From Poecilobothrus nobilitatus (Eukaryota > Arthropoda > Insecta > Diptera > Dolichopodidae): a DNA stretch of 64,000 bases. The notes below the pieces were generated by a model that was given only the letters and a program-made list of their open reading frames with translations, was not told the origin of the DNA and ran no database searches. The stretch covers positions 214,664,093-214,728,092 of the forward strand of contig OX352773.1 of the NCBI GenBank assembly GCA_947095535.1, written 5' to 3'. Shown piece after piece: positions 1 through 13,425 of this stretch (its first letter is position 1; the number at the start of each line of letters is the position of its first letter). The translations under genes and the position numbers were made by a program.

Positions 1-2930
1 TATATTTAAAGATTTTTAATCAATAAATAGATTTATGCAATGAGCTTTTCTCTCCTCTGACGAGAATTTCAAATATCTAAACGTTTTTCATCAAACGCAT
101 AAACTTTCAAAAAAATTTTTTTTTCTCTTCACATGTTTAATGAATACTTATAATTAACTTTTCTGGCAATGAACAAATAACCTCGAGAAAAATGTTAAGA
201 TAAAAGCCCGAAAAAAAGAGGAATTAAATCAAAATAAAATACTCTAAAAATTTGTTTTATATGACTTTTTGTCTCCCACTACAAATAATTTTTTTCATTA
301 GTATTAAACTCGTAAAATATTTTAAACATAATTTTGAAATAATTTAAAGCTGTATCAAAAGGTTCATACATATCTTTTAGATATAATGTTATTAAATTTT
401 TTTTTGTCTACTTTTCTTTCTTAAATAAAAATATTTTGCTGGAGGGTTATTAGGATCCAAAACAAAAAAAAAAAAATCTTCCGAAACAAAACAAAATTTG
501 CAATAAAATTTTTATTTCGAAAATAGATTAATTCCAGTTCAAATTTATGTGGCAGAATTTTGTATTTTTTTTTTTTTTTTTGGTTTGTTTTATTTATTTT
601 TTGTTATTGTTATAAAAATTGATTGGCATAGGGTTCAGAAATGTTATACACGACAAATACGCTTAAAGCTATAAAATGTAATATCGATAGAAAGAAAATG
701 CATTGCAGTTAATAATAAATTAAAAATTTTAATATGAAATTTTTTGTGCAAAATAATTTTTTTTTTTTAATATTAATAAAAGCCCTTAAAAATTGTTTTA
801 CATTTAATTTGACACATTGACTCAGATCAGAATATACTAACAAAACTTCAAAAGGTCTTTATAGTTCATCAACATTAAATTCTATATGATTTATTGTAAA
901 AAGAAACAAAAATAAGATTATTAAAAGATTAAAACTTAGTTAAGTTGTAAAATTTTTTAGATAATAAAAAAGGATAACGAAATTATTTGGAAATCTGGAT
1001 CAAAAAGGGTATAAAGTCATTATTAAGAATAAATAAATAAAATAGAATATGTAAAAATTTTATTTCAAAATACTATTGCACCATTTTATAGCATAAGTAA
1101 AATAAAAGAAATAAAATCTGAAGAAAATTATGTGTTATAATTTGCACAATATCATTTTTTTTTAATTTCCATTCAAATTAAGAGTTTTTAAAATACTAGT
1201 CCTTTAAAAAAAAATTTTAGATGAGTTCTATATATGGTAATATGTTTTGAGTGCTTTCAGTTAGTGTACGAGTAACGCATTCTAAATTATAATGACCATA
1301 TTTATTGTTTTTTTTTTACCTTTTCTTAATGCAAAACTTTTAGTTTTAGTTAAAGTGGAGTTCTTTTAAAAAGATTTTTTTGTAGCATGGCTGTTTGTTT
1401 AGAAACATAGCAAAAAACATTTTAAACCAATAGCATTTAATAGCAATCGAATCTTTTGCGTTAACTCAATCGCTTTTACAGTGGTTAAAATTCAAAACTT
1501 CATTTAAAATACTAAAGTTGCTATTTATTTTCATTATAAACAAAAAAAAAAACAATCAGTTGTCAAAGTTTCATGACAGTTGTCAAAGTTTCATTACTAT
1601 TGAGAAGAAACTATATTTTTCTAAACTTTTGGAATTCGTTTATTATAAAAGGCAAATCCCACATATTTATGGTTAGCAATAACAATAATTTCTATATAAG
1701 TGTCATCATCTTTAAGTACTTATAATTTCTTTTTGTATATTAATACTTTTCTCTTCTATTTAATTTGCATATTACCTTCATTTTAGTATTTATTTTAATA
1801 TTTCCTGTACTTTTTCTTCTCATAAAGTGTCAACTATTTGAATTGCCTAGTAGTTATTATGTCAATAAATCATCAAACAAATCAAAAAAGTAAACTTTAA
1901 TCTTATTTTTTCAATTGCTAAATATTTAAACAAACAAAAACTACTTCAAACACGTGCCATTTAATTTCTTTTAAAATATCAATCAAATGTTTGAAAACAA
2001 ATATATTTAAAAAATAATATTATACCTACCTATATATACATATTATGTAAATAGTTACAGATTTTTTTTTAAATAATATTTCGGTAAAATTTATTGTCTC
2101 TTTTTATTTGAAAATAAAATAAAAAAAAAAAATTTGAAGTTACAAAATACCATCTATATTCAATAACGTGCTAACATTCTTTTCAAATATACATAATTGT
2201 AGGTGTAAAATAAATAAATTGATACAAAAATATTTAAAACTGTTATACATTACCGTTAACTAGATGATAAATGCCTTAAATGGACCTTATATAATACTTA
2301 TACATATGTAAATATATTTGTATATATTTGTAATATATTTAAAAAACTTTAAAATTAATGATTGACACAAAAGTCAATTTAATATTGACAGTAAAATTTT
2401 GTAAATAAATGGCAATAATATGTGGGCGTCAAAGAAATGTCATTACGTGATACAAGGAATTCGGTAACAGTAATAAAATTTCTGAGTTAATTTTTTTTTT
2501 ATTAAGATATATTCAGCTAAAAAAAATTAAATAATAGCTTAATTTCAGAGTTTTTGAACTATTAAACTTTGAGTTTGATTTAATTATAAATGGAGGAGAT
2601 GTAATATGACCGATCATATAACTTTGACAGTTAATTGATTATACATAATAAAAAATATAAGCATTTTCTAATTAATTTTTTATAATCGTAGTTTTCGTTA
2701 CTTTTTCATTTAATTTTCATAAGAAAAAAGATATAATTTAAACCAATCCATATTTTTATATTTAAATTTCTTTCTTTATTTACTGTTAATATTTTTCGCT
2801 TTTATTAATTTTCTATGTTAAAATTGTTTTTATATTATATAAATCGAAAAATATTTTATCATCAAAATTCATTAAAAAATGCTTTAAAATCCACCTATAC
2901 CTGGAATATGTACTACCTTTCAAATAATAA
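1..2930. other. AT-rich non-coding DNA, no gene seen
   Basis: This stretch is made of A/T runs and short AT words, with stop codons dense in all frames. I see no coding region, RNA gene or intact mobile element. The only local structure is a tandem duplication of an about 19-bp word (CAGTTGTCAAAGTTTCAT plus a spacer base) at about 1,557-1,594. Confidence 0.6.
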
Positions 2931-3245
2931 TTACAGCTTTACTAGGAAGGTAGGCATATGTAGGGATTGCAGATGTGCACTTAGTCCAGTTTAGTCTTGT
3001 TGCAATACCCTAGATTAGTATGTTTTTTCCAAATTAAACCATTGGGAGCTTCTTGCGAAGTGCTGTAAATTGATTAAATCCATCTTCGACAGATTGCAAA
3101 GGTTATTTAAAAAAAATTTATACAAAAACTTTTTTCTTTTTAGAGGCAAGAGCTCACAGGTGGAATATTGATTCTCTTCGTCTCATCTTTGCAAAAATCA
3201 TATAAGGGAGGTCTAGTGGCATGTATGTTTATCGTATATCAAACC
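2931..3245. other. Unrecognised higher-GC segment, probably an old repeat
   Basis: The base composition is clearly richer in G and C than on either side, which suggests an inserted or once-coding sequence. Neither strand gives a long open frame and no protein motif is recognisable, so I do not name it. The short open frame that follows (3,295-3,519) is lysine-, isoleucine- and leucine-rich, has no recognised domain and looks like chance in AT-rich DNA. Confidence 0.35.
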
Positions 3246-5411
3246 TTATTACATTAGTGATATTGCAGTTATTTAAGCTTAAGAGTCTAGTTGATTGTTT
3301 AAGATAAATGGTATTAGAATGGTAAAAAAACTGTTATCTATAACACTTATTAATATTACACATATATTCGTTTCCAACACTTTAAGCAATATAACGTTGT
3401 TCCCAAATGATCTCAACCATCTTGTAAATATTTATTATATAATTAATTTCTTATTTATCGTAGTGCATTCCAATTTATTGTTACAGGAGCAAGTTTTCGA
3501 TGGCATTACAATAGAATAACAAACAAAACAAAATAGAATATATTGTAATCTATGATACCTAAAAGTTTAATTTGGAACTAGGTTAAGAACTTATTGCATT
3601 AAAAGTATTCGTAACTTAAACATATCCAAAGTTTTTTTCTATTATTATTTGAGTTAATTATATAATCATTTTCGATCTAAGAACATTTTTTACAGTTATT
3701 TTTTTCATCTAAATTCAGTATCAATATTATTTATATATATATATTAAGTTTGTTTCAAATTGGGCGTTGGACAACAGCTAATTTTAAATTATACAAAACA
3801 TATAATTATTAATTTACTTGTAAATAATATGTAAAATATCTAAATGCTTAGTATATATGAAGTGTATTATATACCTATATTTATTTTAACATCCATTCTA
3901 ATTTAAACTGTACTGTCAGAAATAATTAGTTTATTTTAAAATAAATTAATTATACACCAAAATTTATAATATTAATTTTGCTACTGTTTTTATATTAATA
4001 AAAGATTATATCAATTTACCTATACCTACCTCCACTATTTTACGAGTATAAGCCAGTGCTGGACTAAGCAATGATAATTGAGGCACCACAGAAATTCTGC
4101 AATGAGTAAAATTTATTTATATGAAATGTTTACTCAGGTTATTGAATCGTACACTGTCTTTAGCCTATTATAAGCAACCCTAGTATTCTTGTACTTTGAC
4201 TTCTGATTTTCAAGATACGGGGACTTCTATATTGCATAGGTTGTTTATAAAAATGCCTGCGTTCATATAAATATAAATACATGCAAATTTTAGTAAAATA
4301 ATACCACATATGTTATGTCTCATATATAAAACATATCCATTTATTTTTTAGACCGCATTTTGATGATTAATGTCAAAAATTTTAGTGTCAATAATTTTAT
4401 ATCGGTAAATTTTATAAGTGCGTTCAAGATGGCTAATGTAAAATTTTCTTAACTTTCTGTTTTTTTATTAACTGCTTAGGGCATTTATGTGTCTTAATAC
4501 GGCCCTCGTATAAACAGTTATATGTTTACAATCAAAGAACAATTTAAAAAAAAAAAAAAAATTATTTGCAAAGTGGGTTCTGGTAAGCAAAAACAATCGA
4601 ACTACATAATAAGCAAATCATTTTTTTTTTTTTTTTTGAGAAAGAAAAATAAAACCCTCCCAATTTATTTAATTAATTTGAAGGTCGTTTATTTAAAAGT
4701 TAATTTTTTAATTAATAAAAATTCGAATTTGTACTTTTGTATTTTGTTTTTGTTATGGTGTACCACCTAACTAATAATTAACAGTTAAAGTTTACATTTA
4801 GTACAGTTTTAAGTAATAAAATAAATACATTTGTTATTAATTAAAATTAATAAAAAAAAAAACAAATTTTACTTCTTAACTTTATTTATATAGGAAATTT
4901 ATATAGAATAAATCGAAAAAAAAACATGAAAATCGAAATTTAATTCGATTTCTATATACATATGTACATACTTAATATCGAAACATTTTATTATGAGAAA
5001 TTATGACAAGGCTATAAAAAATTATTGGAATGCGATCAGTTAACTTCAATTAAAAAAAAAAATATATCTGAACATAAAATTTTATTTCCTCATTTTTAGC
5101 AAATTATTAATTATATAAGTTTCAATTTAAATTTGTTTTTGTTTTCTTTTTATTTTAATTAAATCACTGAGTTCGTTTTTAATCATTCTAAATTAAAAAC
5201 TAAGCAAAAAAAAAATAAAGACCGAAACTGATATGAAAAACTAATTTTTCAAGTTTTAAATTATAAGCAAATTCTAAACGGAACATATTAAATAAATATT
5301 AATTATTTATGGTTCACAACTTATAATTAAAATTTTAACTTGGTTGGTCTATATATACACAAGCATAAGTATATATTGAATATTTTTATATTAAAATTAG
5401 TTTGCCTGTCT
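3246..5411. other. AT-rich non-coding DNA, no gene seen
   Basis: Apart from poly-A and poly-T tracts (for example near 4,548 and 4,620) nothing is recognisable. Short open frames here have low-complexity K/N/F/I-rich translations. Confidence 0.55.
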
Positions 5412-5423
5412 ATCTGTTGTCAT

Positions 5424-5583
5424 TTTTTTTTTTTTTTAAATGCATTTCTCTGCCACATAAGACGGTGCTGTAAGTGTCGTAAGGGGGAATAACTCTTACG
5501 ACGTGTGTGGGATTCGAACCCACACTCCCTCAGTGTTTACAGTGTAATTTATACGCTCTTACCCACTAGGCCACCGAGGCCCC
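5424..5583 (-). mobile_element. tRNA-derived SINE, family A, copy 1
   Basis: Read on the minus strand, the head begins GGGGCCTCGGTGGCCTAGTG and contains a pol III A box (TGGCCTAGTGG) and an exact B box (GGTTCGAATCC), so this is a tRNA-derived SINE. The tail reaches an A-rich run on the minus strand (T run at 5,424-5,437). A perfect 12-bp target-site duplication, ATCTGTTGTCAT, lies at 5,412-5,423 and 5,584-5,595, which fixes the ends. Compared with the other copies it lacks about 35 nt between the tail motif CATTTCTCTGCCACATAA and the body, so it is an internally deleted copy. Confidence 0.9.
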
Positions 5584-5595
5584 ATCTGTTGTCAT

Positions 5596-6178
5596 AAAAA
5601 CGTTAATATGATATCGGTATCGAAAGTTGTTATATTTTTTTTAAAATATTCATTATTGTTCCTTTTTTAGTAAAACAAAAAGTTTTTTTGATAAATTTTA
5701 TGATCGAAATTAAGGAATTTACTAAAGTAATGGTTCAATTATTAATTCTAAATTAAAGTTATAGTTATACATTATTAAAAGTTTAAAAAGTCTGCTTCTT
5801 TATATAGTATTATTTTGTTAAAGAAGTTAACAGAGAATAATTTTCTGTATTAAATTTATCTTCAGCCAAATAGCATAATTATGCGACGCAGTGATTTGTA
5901 TGGGCTCAACAACACCAGAAACCGATTGAATAGAATCTGTAAAATGAAAAAGTCAAAAATTAATACGAAGAGGGATATTTTAATATCATGGAAGCGTAAA
6001 GTGAAATAGAGTCGAATAAAATCAAAAGATTGAAAAACTATTTCTTCAAATCTTATAAAAATAATTTTATTTAAAATAAATAAGCATACCTTATTTTATT
6101 CAATTCATAATCTAATTGCAGTAATAAATTAATTTTATATATATATATAAACATTATTTTGATTGCTTTGTTTCTTTT
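5596..6178. other. AT-rich non-coding DNA
   Basis: No gene or recognisable repeat is visible. A short segment around 5,880-6,010 is less AT-rich but has no open frame or known motif. Confidence 0.5.
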
Positions 6179-6700
6179 TAGCATATTTTTCAAAAAACCA
6201 AATTTAATTTCACCTTGTTCGTCCGTCCGTCCATTCGTCTGCCTGTTTACAAAAATTTTACATCTTTTAAAGCATGGGTAATGAAATTTTAACCATGGAT
6301 AGGTCTCATAAAATAATAAATTTTAAGGAACAACTTTTTTATGTAGCCATTACAAAACCAAAACAGTTCAAAATTGAAAAAAAAAACTCTATTTTTAAAT
6401 GTATACAAGTTTTGTTTAACATTTTTTTCAATCTAAAAACATCAAAGTGTTCTTATGGATATTTTACAAATATTTCAAATTTATTATTTAAATTTATCCC
6501 TATGCCAAATCAATGTTTTGCAAGATGTTGCATGCTTCATATTTCCGGAACGCTTTTAGACATATGAATGATGCAACGGATAAATTAGAGATGATTTTTA
6601 AAAAAAGAAGATCTTTTTCTTTTTTTGTAGTTCTTCATGTTTAAGAGTTATTTTGCGTCAAAATCTGAAAATATTGCTTTTTGTAGACAAGTCTGAAGAC
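6179..6700 (-). mobile_element. Degenerate copy of a hairpin-ended GTCC element (family H3)
   Basis: The segment starts with a decayed form of the terminus seen at 42,022 (TTTAGCATATTTTTCAAAA against TTTAGCACATTTCCAAAA). A short GTCCGTCCGTCC run and a body that can be followed word by word into the 42-kb copy come next: 'TGTTTACAAAAATTTTACA', then 'ACCATGGATAGGTCTCATAA', then the 'CCGGAACGCTTTTAGA' motif. The right end is not clear and the distal terminus is missing. It is a relic of a non-autonomous element. The ATG-led frame at 6,274-6,567 within it is repeat sequence, not a gene. Confidence 0.65.
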
Positions 6701-7720
6701 TTTGACAAGACAAGACAATTGGAGAAAGTGTCTCTTGATTTTTCACAATTTTTCCTTGTAGGTATATTAGATTCTAAAAAAAATTATAAATTTTTCGTAA
6801 AAGTCAAAATTCTAAATTATTTTTATTGTCTTCTAGAAAATGTGCCTTGTAAAAGCTATAATTTGAAATTCTGTCTTGTTTTTTTTTTTTTAGGTCTCTA
6901 CCTACAATAAATGTTTAATAACTACTGTTTTTAAATTAAAACAATTTCAGACTTGTGTCGGTTCAAGTTATTCTACAGCGAACACTAAAAATTTTCTTGT
7001 CATTTAGAATGCAAATTTATTATAACTTAGTGAAACGAAGTAAAATAAGATAAAAAAAAAAAAAACAAGTAAAAACTGCTCTAAATTCGCGTGTTAATAA
7101 ATGAATTTACATAAATTAATATTAACAAAGAATTGACACATATGAAGTATGTAATACATAACAATAACGATAACAATAATAATCTAGTGGTGATTTTTTT
7201 CATTAAATTATTGTATATAAAATATTACTAATATTTTATAAAATAATTTATAATGAAAAATTACTGTTATATGTTGTGGGTTGGGTCCAGGGTGTATAAT
7301 ACAATTACACAATAATAATTATAGATTAATAGAATTTTTTTTTTCTTGACAGTTATTTTTTTTTGATTTTGCATATAAAAAAATCAGAATAATGTAACAA
7401 AATTGTTATATTTAACAATTATAGGATATTTATTTTTAAGATTTTGTGATGGAAAAAAATTATTTTATTTTTTAGATATAAGAGAAAGAGACATTATAAC
7501 TGGTTTTCGGTATTAGTCGAAATTTATGTAAATAAGAATATATTATGCAGTGAAGTTTTTATATAGTAAAGTTTTTAAAACAAATAACAAAAATTTCTTT
7601 TTTTTTAAAAACCAGGGACACTTAGCGAACATTTTTATAACAAAATCTATATATCATTGTACTTTCGAACAAACCTTTATTGTTAGAATCCAATTTATTA
7701 TAGAAGATTTGATTGTGTAG
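6701..7720. other. AT-rich non-coding DNA
   Basis: No gene is seen. The small open frame at 6,653-6,910 overlaps the end of the preceding repeat and is phenylalanine/lysine-rich with no domain. Confidence 0.5.
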
Positions 7721-8210
7721 CTAGTAATTATGATATACAGGAAAATAAAACATTTTAATTATTATTTTTGTATTTTTATTTTGTTTTATTGATGATGGCT
7801 GAGCTAAAGAGTTAGTAAGCACTAGACTCTGTCTCGCAGCCTTCAAAATATAGAAGAAACTATTCGACCAGTTAAATTTTCCTAAATTTTTGACAGTTCT
7901 GTTCATAGTTCACCTAAATCTTGGAAAATTTCCGCCTTTTCTTTGACAGACAGGGACAGGTGCAAAAAAAATGATCTATGCTATTTATAGCGTCAATTCC
8001 TCTGCAAAATATACAGTTCAGTTTCACATGTATACCTAATATTCTAGCATGTCTACTGATAAGACAATGATCCATTATAACACCAACCAATTGTCTTATT
8101 TCAGGTCTAAAGGGAAAAAGTATATTTACATATATTTGGATTTTTTTAAAATCATATTCGGCCACAAGGTTCCGATATTGTACTGCAAATTGCAATTATA
8201 CATTATTATA
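7721..8210 (-). pseudogene. LINE ORF2 C-terminal relic (Jockey/I/R1 group)
   Basis: The minus-strand frame at 7,914-8,195 reads EIRQLVGVI, then CLISRHARILGIHV, then a CxxC-x10-H-x4-C cysteine-histidine cluster ending FFCTCPCL. This is the standard C-terminal region of non-LTR retrotransposon polyproteins with the GH..xxRHA.RLG signature. After a stop the homology seems to continue in another frame (7,721-7,906, KFNWSNSFFYILKAARQS), so at least one frameshift is present. Only the 3' end of the element is left, as expected from 5' truncation and decay. A second relic of the same type lies at 54,950-55,330 on the same strand. Confidence 0.8.
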
Positions 8211-9146
8211 TAATGTAATTATATGTATATTATATGAAAATCTACCAAATTACACATTTATTGAAATCAGAATTCGTGTTAATAGTTTTGATTTATTTTT
8301 CATGATATTTTCGGTTGATTTAAAAATTATTTAAAAATAAAAATTTTTATTTGACAGAATTTAGAATTTAGTCCAAAACATAATTTTTATTAGATTTATA
8401 GAATTTTTAACATTACAAAAGTAAAACAATAAAGATAACATACCTTAAAAATATATTTAACTTATTTAAATATTTGATTGAATAAAAATTTAAATTGAAT
8501 TTAACAGACAGTATAATAAAATGTTTGACTGTAAAGTTTTTCCGAGTCAACGCTTTGACTTCTAATGCTATTCATAAAAAAAATATTCATATTATCCTAA
8601 ATTGTTAAGAATTTTATTGAGATGTTGAAATTTTATGTATCAAATATTTTCTTGTATATGATTTAATTACTAGTCAAATTTGATCATTATAGGAGGAGTG
8701 CAGCATATGAATTGATTCAAAAAATTTTCGATATTAAATAATATCAAATCAAGAGAAGGAACAATTAACTTTAAGAAATTTTTCGTTGTCATTTACAATT
8801 TTTTTGCTTTTCAAATATATAATTTATAGATAGAGGTACAAAAAAAAAAATAACAATAATAATAATAAAGGTAAAAATTATTTTTTTTTTTGAAACTAAT
8901 GTCGTAGGTGTTGAACTGTTTTTGTTTTCTTTTTTTTTGTCTATTATTTCGAAATAATAAAAATTATGAAAGTGAAAGGATTAAAATCTATTGAAGGTTT
9001 TTTTGTTTTATTTTGTTTTTTTTTTAAATAAATAAAGGAACTTACAATTTTTAAAATATATAGAAATTTTATTTTTTTGGGGTAATCATTGACATTAATG
9101 TGTGCCACACCAAACACTTCAAAAAACAAAATTTTAATAATTTTTA
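8211..9146. other. AT-rich non-coding DNA
   Basis: No gene or intact repeat is visible. It contains simple tracts such as (AAT)n near 8,853-8,866. Confidence 0.5.
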
Positions 9147-9712
9147 GGCATGATAGCTCAAAAATAATGGAGCTGGAATTCTGAAATTTTTACCATTTCA
9201 ACTCTGTAAAATTGTTAGTTTCAATATTAAAATTGAGCATGTTGGATCAGCGGGATCCAGTAGCTTGCACACAACTTCTTTCTTATATAGAAATAAATCA
9301 GTGTCTATTAAAGCTATAGATATTTGAAATTTAACACCTCATATATATTATATGACATAAATTTTGTTAAAAGTTATAAAGTTTTGTGGCAATAACTTCT
9401 GTGTAATTTAGCCGGTTTGGCTCAACAGGTTCGAGTAGCTGTCATATCTTGGCAATGAATTAAGCTAGACATTTGAAATTTTGTTAAAGATGATGAAAGT
9501 TTATGGCAATATTTTTTGTGAAATTTGATTGGTTCTGCGAAACGGATTCTAGTAGCTGTCATACCATTGCGAAATTTACATAAATATATCTCGGTACTTA
9601 TTTTAATCAGATATCTGAAATTTCGAAAATGTGTAACTACATAACTTGTGCTCGTGTATATGTATTCTAGAGTTGTCACAGTCAACGACATACTCTTCTT
9701 CGTTGTTTAATA
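9147..9712 (-). mobile_element. Partial DINE-like element, related to the 25.6-28.1 kb copy
   Basis: The segment parallels the body and distal end of the element at 25,609-28,133: 'TGATAGCTCAAAAATAATGGAGCT', given in short, matches its 'CGATAACTCAAAAAATAAAG' word; 'GGGATCCAGTAGCTTGCA' matches 'GGGTTCGAGTAGCTGCCA'; and the end 'AGAGTTGTCACAGTC' matches 'AGAGTTGACACAGTC'. The hairpin and GTCC end are missing on the left. There is no expanded tandem array here. The minus-strand frame at 9,422-9,691 lies within this repeat and is not a gene. Confidence 0.75.
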
Positions 9713-12700
9713 ATTTTTACAGTTAGATATGAGCTGTTCTGTGTAGTTATAATTTACATAATTTACAAAATACTAGAAAATCCCTTGTGCAATTGCACAA
9801 TTTCTATAGATTCAAAAACATTTACGGTATCATACTGACTCCCTTAATAAATTACCTAAAAATTTCATTTTTATATCAGCACCATTAAAAAAACTTTGGA
9901 ATCACTTACTTACTTGATGTAATAGAAAAAAAAACATAAAACAAATCTAAACACATAAAATTAAATATGTTAGGTACAGTTTATTAATTTTTTCTCGCCG
10001 TTTTTTCGTGGCGGTAATTTTTGACAGTTTTTTAATAATTGAGAAAAAATGGTCCAAGCAAAAAACACATTCAGGGTAAAAGTTCGTGCCGATATCTCAA
10101 AAATTGTTTGAAACACATGTATAAAGTGCACAAAAAAAACCGGCGAAAAGCCAACCAACACCAACCGCTACGACATTGTTTTTTTGTTACATTTAAAACA
10201 ATCCCAATAATCGAAATAATTTTAATATTTGTTAAAATTTTACCAGACTCTCTATTTTTCTTTAGTTTAAAAAAAATTTTTTATGTCGATGAAAAACAGT
10301 TGTTTTCCCCGCGAAATTACTTTAATTACCAAAACTACTTCAAGTCTTTTGCGTTTATTTTTTTTTTTCTTGAAAAAAATTTGTTGAATTTATTTTATTT
10401 AAATGTACGTTGGAAGAGGTCTTTGCTATATTTAATAAAAGATTTACGTCTCTGATAATGTAATTTCATAAATTTCCGGGGGCTTTTTTTTGTGACGGTC
10501 GTTTTCGACAGACACGACTTTTTAATTTAATGGTCTAATAATAAATTAGTACAAAATTATGAATCTATTGTGAGAGAAAGAAGGCTTCTAAAATGATTCT
10601 ATGTTATTTTTCTTTTTTTTTAAGAAAAATATCCATTTCTAAAATATTTAGTACGTTTCTGATTTCTGTTATGAAATATAATTAGCTAAGTCTGCCAAAT
10701 TTTATATTAATAAAAAAAATTCGAATATTTTATGTTATATCATAAATTCAGCTTAAAAAATCAAAATTCCAACCTAAATAAACAAAACTACTTTAAAGTC
10801 TGTTGCGAAGCTTTTACCAGCTTTTATAATAGTGAAAACAAAATCAAGAATAAAATCGGTCTATTATTTTTTTCTTATAAATATAAGGCTTACTATAAAC
10901 TTTGCTCTTTTCACTTTCAGGTCTTTTAATTTCATTAAGATTATTTTTATTTTTTTCAAAACAAAGAGTCATTTGAAAACTGTCAACAGAAGATTAATAA
11001 TTTATTTTTAATTTACCGCTGCGACCAGTTTATAATGGATGTGACGGTCAAATTTAAAAATTAAAATTTTGCTTTAAATTTTGTGTCGAAAGTACTTTTT
11101 AAAAAGTAAAAGTTTGTGTCTCTGATAAGACTTTTAGTCGAAGATTTGTGTCTCTGATAATAAAATTTTAAATTATTAAATAAATTATACAGAAATATCA
11201 TCATTGCCAGTTTAGTTTACATTCAGTGTGAGTGTTTTATTATAGATATAAAATATTTTTTTTTACATGTTGGCAAGGTCTCGCCAACATCTTGTATATT
11301 ATATTATAGATTAGTTTTTACTAGAAAAACTTTTAATCTGAAGTTTTCTTTGCAAAATGATCTCAAGTAATCAATTCTGATATTATTACATGTTCTGGTA
11401 TAAAAAAATATTATATTACTTTACGGCATTCAAAGGTGGTTGTATTCTTGTTGTAGACGTAAAAATATTAAATGTTATGGCGTTGATATTTGACATTTAA
11501 AATAGAGATCTAACAGTTTAATAAAACAAAATTTTTGAACCGATATTACAATTGTAAAGTGTTGGTAAATAAGAGGTACACTGAATGAAATAAGCCGTAG
11601 ATTTTTAAAAAAAGTATTATAGAAGATAGCACAAATATTAAAGTTTCTTTACTTTTTTTTTCAAAATATTGCGGGACCCTGCATGAAGAATTTTTACTTT
11701 CATTCAACATGTAATAAGTAAATTTTTAACAAAATTATTTAAAATTAATTGAAATTCGAGATAACCCTTAAGTTTTATGTTGAATTCAACATCACTTTTA
11801 TTATGACATAGAAAAAAAAAAAAAGAAAACCAAAAAGAAAATTTAAAAGAAAACATAACATTTTATAAAACGAGGGTGTGTGGATTTTTTTTTTCTTATT
11901 TTTCTTGTTGTATTTTTATTTTATTTATTTTTTCCATTTTTATTATAATAAATTGTAAAATGCGTTTAAATTTATCTTTGATTTTTTTTATAATTTTTTT
12001 CTTTATATATTTTGTTTGCTTTTTTAAGATTTATAATGGACAATAAAAAAAAATATACACTGAAATTTTTCAAAAATAATTTTAAAAGTTCAGATTTTTA
12101 TCTATTGCAAAAAATAAGAAAAAAAAAAAAAAATTTTAAAATAAAAAATGAATAATTGACAAGGTTGTTACTGTTGCTATTATTTTATTATTATTATTAT
12201 TGCTTTATTTTTTTTTTGCATATTGCCATTGTAGGTTACTTGTAGTAAATGTAGACTTTAAAGACGTGTTGAAAATAATAATTGGGTTAGGTTTAAGTTA
12301 TCTACATTTTATTAGTTTGTTGTATATTTTAATACCATAAAATGTTAATTATAAGTTAAGGAAGAAATTAAAAATCATGATAAAAATTAATTTTACAAAA
12401 TTTTAATAAAATGTTTATTTTTTTGCAAAAAAAAAAAAAAATAAATATAAATATTAAAAAACATATGGCACCTATTAATAAAATTAATGGTTTTATTTTT
12501 GATAAACAAAAGTGGGACAATACATTATGCAATTTCAAAATAGAAAAAAAAATAAAAACATATAAATAATTAATTAAAAATTTTACTAAGTCAATAAGTA
12601 TGTTAAAAAGTATTCAAGGCTCAGACAGAATTGAATGAATTCATGTATTTTTTATTGAAGTAGTGTATAACAGTGAATAGTGATTATAAAAATTCATTAG

Positions 12701-13227
12701 ATTAGGATTAATTATTGCAATAATTTTTTACTAAATTGTTTTTTTTTTTTTCTTCCAATAGAAATAACTTCTAAAATCAACTTAAATTATCTAATCGTTT
12801 TAAAAGTTCTTTTGTTTTGCGAATTTTACTTTTTTTTTTTTGGTAGATGAATAAAATGTGAGTATAACTCCCTCCAAAAAACTAAATTTTCTTTTATAAG
12901 TCAGAAAAATGTAAATAATTCTTTCGAATCAGATTAAAATAACCATTTTAATTAGATTTATAATTTCAATCTCTACATGCAAATGACCATATATAAAGTG
13001 ATTTCATATTATTTAATTTATACCTTTAAAAAAATTTCTAATAAAATTGTAACGAATTTTGTTTTAGCACAAAAAAAAATTGCTCTGATTATAAATACAT
13101 CATGCTGTCAATGTATCAATAACTTTACAGATATTGATAGCGTTAAAATAAAATAAGGTTTCTAATTAAAGAAATACTTTGATTAAAATAAAGAATCTCA
13201 GTGCGTAGTCTTAAAAATCTTTAAAAG
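9713..13227. other. Non-coding DNA with one notable hairpin
   Basis: No recognised gene. A 138-codon open frame (10,039-10,455, +) is K/F-rich, has no domain and lies in repeated words (for example CAAAACTACTT near 10,329 and 10,784, and GTCTCTGATAA near 10,449, 11,118 and 11,150), so I regard it as chance within a decayed repeat. At 11,267-11,290 an 8-bp perfect stem (ATGTTGGC / GCCAACAT, 8-nt loop) could be the terminal hairpin of an old rolling-circle-type element, but no partner end was found. From 11,330 on the sequence is plain AT-rich DNA. Confidence 0.45.
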
Positions 13228-13425
13228 AGCATTTTTTTTCCCCTTGCCGCTCCTATAAGGAGCATAGGGCAAATGACTAAGTCATTTATTCATATTTGAC
13301 TAAGTTTCAGTTTCAATCATTAATTTCACTAAGCCGTTGATTACTCGGTTGTAGCTATTGTACGGGTCTGAGACGTTTATTTTTATTTCTATACGCCATC
13401 TTTTATCTTATACAAGAATATACAA
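13228..13425 (+). repeat. Interspersed repeat R3, copy a
   Basis: A GC-richer segment that recurs, inverted, at 25,350-25,545. Shared words include TCATATTTGACTAAGTTTCA, AGCCGTTGATTACTCGG and TGTAGCTATTGTAC. A more diverged third copy is at 56,029-56,180. No open frame spans it and no terminal repeats are obvious, so the class is unknown; a short non-autonomous DNA element or a larger family fragment are both possible. Confidence 0.8.

Noticed and set aside
10039..10455. 138-codon open frame as a possible gene
   Set aside because: Translation is K/F/I-rich with no domain, and it lies among repeated words of a decayed element; long chance frames on this strand are expected in such composition.
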